Source of the DNA: a virus
Virus record (IMG/VR): IMGVR_UViG_3300035670_000858
Coordinates: 1 to 32,227 of that record
Length of the DNA stretch: 32,227 nt
Direction: 5' to 3' (one strand)
Notes under the pieces: generated by a model
Told to the model about the DNA's origin: nothing
Databases searched by the model: none
Seen by the model: the letters and a program-made list of their open reading frames with translations, nothing else
Translations under genes and position numbers: made by a program
Shown here: piece after piece, positions 1-5,535 of the stretch
Layout: each line of letters begins with the position of its first letter
Position numbering within the stretch: the stretch's first letter is position 1

Positions 1-294
1 TCATGTGTTCTTCTCCTTTAGCTTGGCTTCGATAGCTTCCGCAAAATCCAACACGTTCTGATGTGCATAGCAAATGTGAAACTCCAAACTGCCACTCTTT
101 GCTTTGTTGCATTCCCAGATTTCATCTGCGGTCAGACCAACCCATTGTTTTGGTGCAGCATAAAGTTTGTCACCTAGCTTTATATCTTTAGCGTTGTCCC
201 ATGCGACCATCGGCCTACCCGTTTTATCAAACAGGTAAACATGCGCTACATGTCCGTCGTCTGTCGGTGTCTTTGCTGTTTTGTTCTCGCTCAT
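1..294 (-). CDS. hypothetical phage protein, 97 aa
   Basis: Unrecognised small protein. The ATG at 294 is preferred over an upstream TTG at 321 because AAAGGGG lies 7 bases before it and because it forms an ATGA overlap with the stop of the upstream gene. A central stretch around residues 45-60 (KLYAAPKQWVGLTADEIWEC) resembles a short segment seen in many unnamed phage early proteins. The C-terminus is charged and probably helical. It is the last gene before the left edge, and its TGA occupies bases 1-3. If the window is circular, the operon continues directly into the genes at the right end. No function can be assigned. Confidence 0.7.
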   Translation of the reverse strand: MSENKTAKTPTDDGHVAHVYLFDKTGRPMVAWDNAKDIKLGDKLYAAPKQWVGLTADEIWECNKAKSGSLEFHICYAHQNVLDFAEAIEAKLKEKNT

Positions 295-476
295 GCCATA
301 TCCCCTTTGTAAAGCTGCCAAGCATCGCTAAGTTCTTCTCTAGCAATCCGTACCCTAAGCCTCATATAGTCAAGATCGTCTAAAAGAATCCTTAGCTCGT
401 TGGGATGCACCATCACATACGTTGTTTCGTCTGCTAGCTTTCTTAGCAGTGCGTAGGCTTTTTCTTTGTCTGTCAT
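291..476 (-). CDS. hypothetical protein, 61 aa
   Basis: Small, charged, probably all-helical protein (starts MTDKEKAYALLRKLADE) with no recognisable domain. Both ends are ATGA couplings: its ATG overlaps the stop of the P-like gene and its TGA overlaps the ATG of the next gene. It is therefore almost certainly translated as part of the leftward replication operon. The ATG at 476 is chosen over a TTG one codon earlier. Function unknown. Confidence 0.7.
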   Translation of the reverse strand: MTDKEKAYALLRKLADETTYVMVHPNELRILLDDLDYMRLRVRIAREELSDAWQLYKGDMA

Positions 477-817
477 CAAAATTCCCCTTCTAAATTGCGA
501 GGTCTAATTATTTGCTTGAGTTTTGCAACCTGCTCTAGTCCTTTAGTCTTATCTATCGTCATTTCTAGTCGCTGATAAAACGGAGGCGGAGCCTGCCTGC
601 ACAAAGACCGAAACTGCAACACGTTAGGAGGCTTATCTGCTGGCAAGCACTCCACCGCGTAGGCCACGGCATGAGGGCTTGTAGAGAATCCAGACAATTC
701 GTGTGCCCAGTTCTCCATAACCTCTTGGATGTTCATATCTCGATACTGGTCGAGAAAAGCCTTTCCGTAGGTCATGGAAAGTTTTTTGAAGATCGCCTCA
801 ATAACTTGTATGTCCAT
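476..817 (-). CDS. lambda P-like replicative helicase loader candidate, 113 aa
   Basis: The N-terminal half (residues 10-45) has aromatic/Trp-rich helices including AFLDQY and ENWAHELSGF. It is followed by a PPNVLQFRSLCRQAP motif near residues 63-77. This pattern, 'W...L.G......A......PP..L.EFR.LCR', is typical of phage P-type helicase loaders and related replication proteins. Such proteins deliver the host replicative helicase to the initiator at the origin. The gene follows directly, 3 bases downstream, after a DUF1376/O-like initiator, which is the classic O-P order. The protein is about half the length of lambda P, so only the conserved core would be present. Alternative: another small DNA-replication accessory protein. 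The family assignment is by motif memory. Confidence 0.55.
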   Translation of the reverse strand: MDIQVIEAIFKKLSMTYGKAFLDQYRDMNIQEVMENWAHELSGFSTSPHAVAYAVECLPADKPPNVLQFRSLCRQAPPPFYQRLEMTIDKTKGLEQVAKLKQIIRPRNLEGEF

Positions 818-820
818 TCC

Positions 821-1567
821 TTAGCCCTCCAGTAGATTGTTAGGCGTGATGTCCTTCTCATGCCTGTTTCTGCCAAAGATAATGTCTAAGGACTGCTTGT
901 AATGATCTTCCTTCTTAAGATCGTCTGTAACCCAGTCAGCCTTGAATCCTTGCCAACCCCTAGCGCAGCACATTTGCAAAGCCTTCTCAAGCGTTAGGTT
1001 TGCAAGTCCAGCCTCTCGCCTAATACCTTTCAGCGCAGTTTCGGTAAGCGGTGACTTCTTAGCCTTCCTGATAGCAAGAAAGTCATCCCAAACAGATTCA
1101 CTAACGTCACTAGGACGAAGCGAGCTTGCCGAGCGTTGCTTTATATTTGGTTGTTGGTTATTGGTTGTTGGTTGTTGGTTGTTGGTTGGTTGCACGGTCG
1201 TTGAACGGTCGTTGAACGGCTGTTGAACGTCCGTTGAACGCTTGTTCAACGCTCGTTTAGCGGCTGATGCTTTTCCAGCCTTTGAAGCCGACTCAAGTTG
1301 CTGGTGATAGTGAGCTATCTCCCTGTCACAACGCTTGTGATGCCAACTTCCTTCCTCTAGCGTGAAGAACATGCTAAGAAGTCCAGATATGGCCTGCTCT
1401 TTGTCTCGGCCATTGACCTTCATTGAAAGTTCATGCAGTGAGTTTGGAAGCGGCTTTTCTGTGTCGTAGTAAAGCCAAAGTAACTTCATGTAGATGCCAA
1501 CTTCTTCGTTGGTTAAGAACGAGGTGTCCTTAATGAAGTCACCGATGTGGTGTTGGTAGTAGTGCAT
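821..1567 (-). CDS. DUF1376/YdaU-type O-like replication initiation protein, 248 aa
   Basis: The N-terminal 90 residues (HYYQHHIGDFIKDTSFLTNEE, then IYMKLLWLYYDTEKPLP) match the DUF1376 winged-helix-like domain of phage replication proteins. A Lys/Ala helix follows at about residues 94-108. Next is a low-complexity linker of N, Q, P, T and S at about residues 110-140, and then a C-terminal domain (about 155-225) of the type found in O-like primosomal proteins. The linker is encoded by two overlapping tandem DNA repeats (1149-1265), the best origin candidate in the window. The ATG at 1567 is chosen over a GTG at 1573 because AAAGG sits 5 bases before the ATG but would overlap the GTG. The P-like gene follows after 3 bases. 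Confidence 0.75.
   Translation of the reverse strand: MHYYQHHIGDFIKDTSFLTNEEVGIYMKLLWLYYDTEKPLPNSLHELSMKVNGRDKEQAISGLLSMFFTLEEGSWHHKRCDREIAHYHQQLESASKAGKASAAKRALNKRSTDVQQPFNDRSTTVQPTNNQQPTTNNQQPNIKQRSASSLRPSDVSESVWDDFLAIRKAKKSPLTETALKGIRREAGLANLTLEKALQMCCARGWQGFKADWVTDDLKKEDHYKQSLDIIFGRNRHEKDITPNNLLEG
1149..1190. repeat. 7-bp GGTTGTT tandem array
   Basis: Six head-to-tail 7-mers: GGTTGTT, GGTTATT, then three GGTTGTT, then GGTTGGT. They lie inside the O-like gene and encode the Gln/Asn/Thr-rich linker on the other strand. Because 7 is not a multiple of 3, the period is of DNA, not of codons. That argues for a nucleic-acid role, or for slippage in a tolerant linker. The strand asymmetry (G/T on plus, A/C on minus) is strong. 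It directly abuts the 11-bp array. Confidence 0.9.
1189..1265. repeat. seven 11-bp iteron-like repeats, candidate replication origin
   Basis: Seven consecutive 11-bp units: GTTGCACGGTC, GTTGAACGGTC, GTTGAACGGCT, GTTGAACGTCC, GTTGAACGCTT, GTTCAACGCTC and a diverged GTTTAGCGGCT. The spacing is exactly 11 bases, about one helical turn. The boundary of units 4 and 5 is a perfect dyad, CGTTGAAC-GCTT-GTTCAACG (1232-1251). Lambda-type phages carry iterons bound by O inside the O gene, and this array sits in the same relative place within an O-like gene. An AT-richer stretch with TTTATATTT lies just left of the 7-mer array (about 1140-1148). The repeats are seen directly. The origin role is inference. 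Confidence 0.75.
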
Positions 1568-1680
1568 TGTCACCTTTCATCAAAGGTTGTCATCACTGAA
1601 AAAGCAATTGGCAGGCAGGTGATGAGTCTGCTTTTCGGGAGCTACCCTAGCCAATGCGGTGAAACAAATAAGAGTCTAAA
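1568..1680. promoter_or_regulatory. intergenic gap with nested inverted repeats
   Basis: This 113-base gap lies between the O-like gene and the nuclease-like gene. It holds two interleaved inverted repeats: TCATCAC (1590-1596) with GTGATGA (1619-1625), and AAAAGCA (1600-1606) with TGCTTTT (1629-1635). Their arms cross, so only one hairpin, or a pseudoknot, could form at a time. The gap could be an operator or an RNA leader for the O-like gene. I see no convincing -35/-10 pair in it. The ribosome-binding site of the O-like gene (AAAGG on the minus strand) is at its left end. Confidence 0.3.
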
Positions 1681-2031
1681 TCAAATTTCAATAACCTTGC
1701 AAGTCCAGCCCTCTTTTAGCTTACCCCATCCGTGAACCTCGATCTTCCAACCCGCCCTCAAGATAGCCGGTAAGTGCTCGCACTCTGAAATCTTCTTGAC
1801 CCTTGCTGATACGTTACCTCTCGAGGTCGTCTGTACCAGGAGCGTCTCTTCGTCCTTGAGACAAAGAATGTCGCCGATCCCGAACAAGTCCTGCCTGATT
1901 CTGGCCCACGGGTTCCAGTGCTCGACGATCTGGCACAAATAACCTCGTTCTCTTAGTAAAGCTAGAGACCTCTGAGTAGGACTAACCGACGAACGGCGTT
2001 TTTTCTTGGTGTCAGTGGCAGAGATTGTCAT
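1681..2031 (-). CDS. putative PD-(D/E)XK-fold nuclease, 116 aa
   Basis: The N-terminus is basic (KKKRRSS). The core follows the order expected of a small PD-(D/E)XK or resolvase-like nuclease: a helix with SPTQRSLALLRERGY (about 17-31), then DLFGIGDILCL (about 48-58), then LLVQTTSRGNVSARVKKI (about 64-81). The acidic residues of DLFGIGD and the Q-x-[TS] after a beta strand match catalytic positions in this superfamily, although the usual E-x-K is replaced by VQTTS. It would cut DNA or resolve branches. It is the first leftward gene, divergent from the recombination operon. The ATG at 2031 has no strong ribosome-binding site, so weak translation is possible. Family assignment is tentative. Confidence 0.5.
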   Translation of the reverse strand: MTISATDTKKKRRSSVSPTQRSLALLRERGYLCQIVEHWNPWARIRQDLFGIGDILCLKDEETLLVQTTSRGNVSARVKKISECEHLPAILRAGWKIEVHGWGKLKEGWTCKVIEI

Positions 2032-2116
2032 TACGGCGACAGTCTTAAAGGTTTTATTCGGTCAATATACACCCATGCAAACGAACTTATTAACCCGCTC
2101 TTCAAAGGAGATTCAA
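2032..2116. promoter_or_regulatory. divergent promoter region
   Basis: This 85-base gap separates two head-to-head transcription units, so promoters in both directions are expected here. On the plus strand TATACA (2066-2071) is a fair -10 element, but I see no good -35 at 16-18 bases. On the minus strand TTGACC (2065-2060) is a fair -35, but it lacks a clear -10. AAAGGAG at 2104-2110 is the ribosome-binding site for the gene at 2117. The exact promoters cannot be fixed by eye. Confidence 0.4.
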
Positions 2117-2293
2117 ATGAGCGACTTCCAAGTTCTTCCCTTCGATTTCTCAGCAACCACGGTTACTTTCGTGGCTAACAACACAAACGCCAAAGACCGC
2201 ATTTGCGGCGGCGTTTCCTGCGAAGTTCGCAAGTCTGCTGCACCAGAGTTTGCAGCAAAGCTCGAAGCTGAAGGCTTCACAGTTTCTTACTAA
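2117..2293 (+). CDS. small early protein, 58 aa, unknown
   Basis: First gene of the rightward operon. A strong ribosome-binding site, AAAGGAG, lies 6 bases before the ATG, so the start is clear although the frame stays open further upstream. The protein (MSDFQVLPFDFSATTVTFVA...) is a small, probably beta-rich polypeptide with two cysteines. It is followed by a GC-rich hairpin and then by another small gene. The position suggests an early, highly translated protein. No family recognised. Confidence 0.7.
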   Translation: MSDFQVLPFDFSATTVTFVANNTNAKDRICGGVSCEVRKSAAPEFAAKLEAEGFTVSY

Positions 2294-2296
2294 TAA

Positions 2297-2320
2297 CCTG
2301 GGGCTCCGGCCCCTACCAGG
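2297..2320 (+). promoter_or_regulatory. GC hairpin overlapping the next ribosome-binding site
   Basis: GGGGC (2300-2304), loop TCCG, GCCCC (2309-2313) form a stable 5-bp stem-loop. The flanking CCTG and CAGG can pair around it with a bulge, which would hide the AGG of the AGGAG that serves the gene at 2329. There is no T-run, so it is not a standard terminator. It could stabilise the upstream message or tune translation of the downstream gene. Confidence 0.5.
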
Positions 2321-2328
2321 AGAGCAAC

Positions 2329-2487
2329 ATGAAGATCGTACTTACAAAACAGCAACTAGGTGAACTCATCAAGGAACACTTCTATGACAACTACAACCTG
2401 CCTCGAAACATGGTCGTTGTTTTCGATCACGATAGCCATAAAGAGTTTTGCGTTATCTATGTGAAGGAAAGCAACAATGAACTATGA
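2329..2487 (+). CDS. small early protein, 52 aa, unknown
   Basis: The ORF runs from an ATG with AGGAG 6 bases upstream to TGA at 2485-2487. The protein (MKIVLTKQQLGELIKEHFYD..., ending ESNNEL) has a predicted helix near residues 5-20 and a beta-rich second half (NMVVVFDHDSHKEFCVIYV). No recognised family. It overlaps the start of the next gene by 11 bases, which supports coupled translation in the early operon. Confidence 0.6.
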   Translation: MKIVLTKQQLGELIKEHFYDNYNLPRNMVVVFDHDSHKEFCVIYVKESNNEL

Positions 2488-2602
2488 CTGGTGGCTAGAT
2501 CGTCAACTTTGGGAATACGACAGGGAGAGAGAACGTGAGCACCAACAACAGCTGGAACAACAGGAGTTTGAACTTGGAGAAATGGAAACCGACGAGGAGT
2601 GA
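2477..2602 (+). CDS. acidic coiled-coil micro-protein, 41 aa
   Basis: ATG at 2477 with AAGGAAA about 7 bases upstream; ends at TGA 2600-2602. The protein begins MNYDWWLDRQLWEYDRERE and continues with a Q/E-rich, highly charged helix ending in METDEE. Similar Trp-rich acidic mini-proteins occur among unnamed phage early genes. Much of its second half is also read in another frame by the ORF at 2535-2666. Function unknown; it might bind a host protein. Confidence 0.55.
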   Translation: MNYDWWLDRQLWEYDREREREHQQQLEQQEFELGEMETDEE

Positions 2603-2666
2603 TTGGATCTTATGCACGCTATTGGGAATATTCTACGGAACGCTGCTCTTCCTGTTCATAAAGTAA
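2535..2666 (+). CDS. single-span membrane micro-protein, 43 aa, overlapping ORF
   Basis: The GTG at 2535 has GGAG 7 bases upstream and opens a 43-codon frame ending in TAA 2664-2666. The N-terminal half is polar (MSTNNSWNNRSLNLEKWKPT). Residues 24-42 are an uninterrupted hydrophobic helix (WILCTLLGIFYGTLLFLFI), followed by one Lys. The N-in or N-out orientation is unclear. It overlaps the 41-aa gene by 68 bases in a different frame and ends 11 bases before the annealing-protein start, so it fills what would otherwise be a 75-base gap. It could be a small inhibitory or lysis-timing membrane peptide. It may also be a chance ORF. Confidence 0.45.
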   Translation: MSTNNSWNNRSLNLEKWKPTRSDWILCTLLGIFYGTLLFLFIK

Positions 2667-2677
2667 CGGAGCCAAAC

Positions 2678-3208
2678 ATGAAATTCAACGAACTTAGAAA
2701 GATCAACGTAACCGAGAAGGTCGAGAAGAAAAATGGCCTTTCTTACCTATCCTGGGCTTGGGCTGTAGATACATTGTTGCAACACGATCCTAACGCAACA
2801 TGGGAGTACAAACCCCATCAGACGTGGAATGAAACAGTGATGGTGTTTTGTGAAGTCAAAGCCTTCGGAGTATCCCGCACTGCACAACTGCCGGTCATGG
2901 ATCACCGCAACAAAGCAATCTCTGAGCCTGACGCTTTCCAGGTCAACACGGCCATGCAACGGTGTTTAGCTAAGGCTATCAGCCTTCACGGTATCGGGCT
3001 CTACATCTATGCCGGAGAAGATCTGCCAGAAGAAGCTAAGGAAGATCCGACAGACCACCTTAAGATTGTGAGCGAGGCTGAAAATATGGAAGATCTAAAG
3101 CAAGCCTTCACGACAGCTTACAAAGCACTGAAGAACAATCCTGAAGCTATCAAGCAACTGGACGCAGCCAAGGAGCAGCGCAAAAAAGAGCTTACGGAAA
3201 TCAAATGA
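2678..3208 (+). CDS. Sak3-type (DUF1071) single-strand annealing protein, 176 aa
   Basis: The sequence follows the DUF1071/Sak3 family closely. It has FNELRKINVTEKVEKKNGLS then YLSWAWAVDTLL near residues 3-35, QLPVMDHRNKAI around 70, FQVNTAMQRCLAKAISLHG around 88-107, and LYIYAGEDLPEE around 110-120. A charged, helical C-terminal tail follows. Members of this Rad52-like group anneal complementary single strands in phage recombination and pair with an exonuclease, here the YqaJ-type gene at 4506. The ATG at 2678 is chosen because GGAG lies 6 bases upstream. In-frame TTG and ATG codons at 2603 and 2612 lack good sites and would overlap the preceding small gene. The stop is ATGA-coupled to the next gene. 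Confidence 0.85.
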   Translation: MKFNELRKINVTEKVEKKNGLSYLSWAWAVDTLLQHDPNATWEYKPHQTWNETVMVFCEVKAFGVSRTAQLPVMDHRNKAISEPDAFQVNTAMQRCLAKAISLHGIGLYIYAGEDLPEEAKEDPTDHLKIVSEAENMEDLKQAFTTAYKALKNNPEAIKQLDAAKEQRKKELTEIK

Positions 3209-3507
3209 GTCAGATTCTTGATGCCGCTAAACGATCAGGGGTGCTCATCTCTCACCGAGGTGAGTTCTTGAAGTCGGTAGAAAAGTTTGGCCGGTTGATG
3301 CTTAACAAGTCTAAACCGCTTACACCGACACAAAAGACTTACTTGGCAGCACTCGATGATTGGATGTCGCTTAACGATCTGGCAAACAAGTTTGGTTGCA
3401 CACCGCAGAACGCCTTGAAGATGATTCGCGCACTAGAGGCTCGCAAGTTGGTTACGAAAGAAAAACTCTACAGGCAAGCCTGGGCTTACTACTACAAACG
3501 AAAATGA
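3205..3507 (+). CDS. winged-helix DNA-binding protein, 100 aa
   Basis: The C-terminal half contains a clear helix-turn-helix: WMSLNDLANKFGCTPQNALK (about 53-72), then MIRALEARKLVTKE (73-86) and a basic tail (YYYKRK). This is the pattern of a small winged-helix regulator or replication factor. The N-terminal 45 residues are basic and helical. It sits inside the recombination operon, joined by ATGA overlaps on both sides. It may regulate the early operon or assist recombination. It does not look like a CI-type lysogeny repressor, as no dimerisation or peptidase domain is present. Confidence 0.65.
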   Translation: MSQILDAAKRSGVLISHRGEFLKSVEKFGRLMLNKSKPLTPTQKTYLAALDDWMSLNDLANKFGCTPQNALKMIRALEARKLVTKEKLYRQAWAYYYKRK

Positions 3508-3857
3508 ACCTAACAACATTTGAAGAAGGACTGCTGGATTCAATCCAGACCGAGCGTTGCAAGAAACTGCTCTGGTCTGTCATCCAACTAGCAGTCGATG
3601 ATGCTTGCAAAGCACCCTACAAAACCCGTCCGCAAGACGACACGATTACGGCCATGCGGTTTCTATTCGGAGACCTACACGAGTCAGGGCTTGACAATTA
3701 TCTGATGTGGCTTGACGTTGACGGTAAACAATTCAAGAGGCGCATGGTTGAGGCTATGTTCTCGGATCGTCACGATAAGTTTACTGACTTTGAGAGACGA
3801 GCCTTCCGAGCAAACTACAACTGGTATCTGAGAAATGAGATCAATCCTAACAACTGA
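3504..3857 (+). CDS. hypothetical phage protein, 117 aa
   Basis: ATG at 3504 overlaps the previous stop as ATGA. The protein (MNLTTFEEGLLDSIQTERCK...) is helical and charged. Its middle segment WSVIQLAVDDACKAPYKTRP, followed by DDTITAMRFLFGD and YLMWLDVDGKQFKRRMV, resembles an unnamed protein often found near NinB and annealing genes in phages. No catalytic motif is visible. Its place in the recombination operon suggests an accessory role. It overlaps the NinB gene by 23 bases. Confidence 0.6.
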   Translation: MNLTTFEEGLLDSIQTERCKKLLWSVIQLAVDDACKAPYKTRPQDDTITAMRFLFGDLHESGLDNYLMWLDVDGKQFKRRMVEAMFSDRHDKFTDFERRAFRANYNWYLRNEINPNN

Positions 3858-4254
3858 GAATGACCGCAGGAGGGTCATAGAGGCCATAGAAGCCACTGAA
3901 CTAGGCTACATGGTAACTATCTCCAAACCTCCTCGTACAGCCGCCCAGAATCGGTTTTATTGGTCGATCCTGACAGCCTGCGCGGAACAGTTAATGGGCC
4001 AGCAGTACACCCAGGACATCTGGCACGAGTGGGCTAAGACGAGGTTTCTGCCATCAAGGGTCGTTGAACTCCCTGGTGGTCAGGTAAAAGAGATCGAGCC
4101 TTCCACTGCTTCGCTTACGGTATCTGAGTTCTCGGACATGGTGGAGCAACTTTTACAGTACGCGCTAGAGAAGGGCTTGGTCTGGACGGATGAGATGAAA
4201 GACGCTGAACTCGATCTAAGGAAGATAAATGTACATAAACAAAAAATTGCTTGA
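3835..4254 (+). CDS. ninB: NinB-like recombination mediator, 139 aa
   Basis: The protein has the NinB layout: an N-terminal beta strand and helix (LTTENDRRRVIEAIEATELG), a YMVTISKPPRTAAQNRFYW motif near residues 25-43 ('P.RT..QN...W'), WHEWAKTRFLP near 62-72, and a Ser/Thr-rich strand plus helix (STASLTVSEFSDMVEQLLQY) near 92-111. Lambda NinB (Orf) acts with the phage annealing protein and SSB and supplies a RecFOR-like function. Here it sits between the annealing protein and the exonuclease, which fits that job. The length is usual for the family. It overlaps the next start by 26 bases. Confidence 0.8.
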   Translation: MRSILTTENDRRRVIEAIEATELGYMVTISKPPRTAAQNRFYWSILTACAEQLMGQQYTQDIWHEWAKTRFLPSRVVELPGGQVKEIEPSTASLTVSEFSDMVEQLLQYALEKGLVWTDEMKDAELDLRKINVHKQKIA

Positions 4255-4522
4255 GGCCTGTAGATACATCCCTTGCGGGTCATGCTTTGCAGAGGATGGG
4301 ACTGTCGTCGCTGCCCACCGAAACCAAGGCAAAGGCATGGGCATCAAGGTATCTGATGCTTTAGTAGCATCCCTGTGTTTCAAGTGTCATACATACTTAG
4401 ATCAGGGGAAAGATATGTCTCGTGAGGAACGTCGAGACTTCTGGAACCAAGCGTACATAAACACGATGCAAACAATGATCGAACGAGGATGGCTAAAGGT
4501 GCAAAATGGAACAAAGATCTGA
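4229..4522 (+). CDS. YbcO-like (DUF1364) putative nuclease, 97 aa
   Basis: The sequence matches the DUF1364/YbcO pattern: R-Y-I-P-C-GSC near residues 12-19, VVAAHRNQGKGMGIKVSD (26-43), SLCFKCHTYLDQ (49-60) and RRDFWNQAYINTM. The cysteines at 16, 19, 50 and 53, with His30 and His54, are likely zinc or catalytic ligands of an HNH/NinG-like fold. The family replaces junction nucleases such as NinG in lambdoid phages. AAGGA lies 6 bases before the ATG. The position after NinB copies the ninB-ninG style order. Confidence 0.75.
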   Translation: MYINKKLLEACRYIPCGSCFAEDGTVVAAHRNQGKGMGIKVSDALVASLCFKCHTYLDQGKDMSREERRDFWNQAYINTMQTMIERGWLKVQNGTKI

Positions 4523-5102
4523 CGATTGGTACAAGGCAAGGTTAGGCCACCTAACCGCTAGCAGAGCCTCAGACGCGCTTGCAAAGGCAGGAACGGCTAC
4601 ACGCAGGAACTATCAGATTCAACTCGTTACAGAGCGTCTGACGGGCCTGCAAAGCGATTCATTCACGAACGCAGCTATGCAATGGGGTACAGAGCAAGAA
4701 CCTGTCGCCAGAGCAGCCTACGAGGTTCACACAGGGCATTTCGTCGAGCAGACAGGGTTTCATACTCACAAGTCGATAAAGTGGCTTGGAGCGTCTCCTG
4801 ATGGGTTTGCAGGCTCAGGGTTGATCGAGATCAAGTGCCCTAACTCAAACACTCATGTTGATTACTTACTTTCTAAGGAGGTTCCCACTAAATACAAGCC
4901 ACAAATGCTTACTCAAATGCTCGTGACAGGTAGGACTTGGTGCGACTTTGTTTCGTTCGACCCAAGGCTTCCTGAACATCTACAGTTATTCATCGTACGT
5001 TACGAGCCAAAACCGGAAGAGCTAACCAAGATCGAGGCTGATCTGGTTGCCTTTCTCAACGAAGTTACTCAAATGGAAGAAAAGCTATGCCAAAAGAACT
5101 AA
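4506..5102 (+). CDS. YqaJ-type recombinase exonuclease, 198 aa
   Basis: Lambda-exonuclease-like PD-(D/E)XK protein. RSDDWYKARLGHLTASRASD (4-23) is the family's N-terminal motif. Then come QWGTEQEPVARAAYE (59-73; Glu65), WLGASPDGF (93-101; Asp99) and GLIEIKCP (105-112; Glu108 and Lys110), which together give the metal-binding nuclease core. It is expected to digest one strand at DNA ends and to hand the remaining strand to the Sak3-type annealing protein. The length is normal for YqaJ proteins. The start overlaps the YbcO-like gene by 17 bases and the stop overlaps the SSB-like gene by 16, so these genes form a translation-coupled recombination cassette. Confidence 0.88.
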   Translation: MEQRSDDWYKARLGHLTASRASDALAKAGTATRRNYQIQLVTERLTGLQSDSFTNAAMQWGTEQEPVARAAYEVHTGHFVEQTGFHTHKSIKWLGASPDGFAGSGLIEIKCPNSNTHVDYLLSKEVPTKYKPQMLTQMLVTGRTWCDFVSFDPRLPEHLQLFIVRYEPKPEELTKIEADLVAFLNEVTQMEEKLCQKN

Positions 5103-5305
5103 CGGGAAGTATCAGCAAGAACAAGAAGAAGGAAAAGGATGTGCACCCAGACTATCGAGGTTCAACAATGATTAACGGGGTCGAATACTGGATCTCTGGC
5201 TGGATCAACGAGGGTTCCGACGGAAAGTATTTAGGCTTGAAGTTTCAGCAGAAAGACGGGGAAACTAGACCCGCTAAGACTAACGATGACGAGGTACCGT
5301 TCTAA
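5087..5305 (+). CDS. SSB-like small protein with acidic tip, 72 aa
   Basis: The core TGSISKNKKKEKDVHPDYRG, then EYWISGWINEGSDGKYLGLK, is the compact OB-like pattern of a phage family usually named DUF736-like or SSB-like. It ends in NDDEVPF, which mimics the acidic C-terminal tip (DDDIPF) that bacterial SSB uses to recruit partners. It lies directly behind the exonuclease, so it probably binds single strands made by that enzyme or docks recombination proteins. TAATG joins it to the next gene. The family relation is from memory; single-strand binding is inferred. Confidence 0.65.
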   Translation: MPKELTGSISKNKKKEKDVHPDYRGSTMINGVEYWISGWINEGSDGKYLGLKFQQKDGETRPAKTNDDEVPF

Positions 5306-5535
5306 TGTTAAGCGTACACCACCAAACCATGCTAAAAAAGGCGTTTGCAAAAAGACCTGCAAACATTTCCGACGATTCTCCGGTGCTTGAGAGAATCATT
5401 CACATCATCAAGTCTGAGGCTCCGGAAACATTCTGGAAACCTACAGAACTAGACAAAAGGAGGTTTTTCAATGCACCGAGGCCTGGGACTCCTCACGCTG
5501 ATGCAGTCTATCCGTTCCCGAAAGGCTTACTATGA
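5305..5535 (+). CDS. hypothetical protein, 76 aa
   Basis: ATG at 5305 shares its A with the preceding stop (TAATG). The protein (MLSVHHQTMLKKAFAKRPAN...) has a basic N-terminus, a helical centre (LERIIHIIKSEAPETFW) and a Pro/Phe-rich end (NAPRPGTPHADAVYPFPKG). No family recognised. The stop is ATGA-coupled to the next gene, which supports real translation. Confidence 0.6.
   Translation: MLSVHHQTMLKKAFAKRPANISDDSPVLERIIHIIKSEAPETFWKPTELDKRRFFNAPRPGTPHADAVYPFPKGLL

Noticed and set aside
1149-1265. CRISPR-like array
   Set aside because: Units are 7 and 11 bases in direct contact, without spacers, and lie inside a coding gene.
2006-2293. Longer frame for the first rightward gene
   Set aside because: The upstream part covers the divergent promoter gap and the opposite gene's start. 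The ATG at 2117 has the strong AAAGGAG site.
3205-3507. Lysogeny repressor
   Set aside because: A helix-turn-helix is present, but there is no dimerisation or cleavage domain, and no integrase, Cro partner or attachment site elsewhere.
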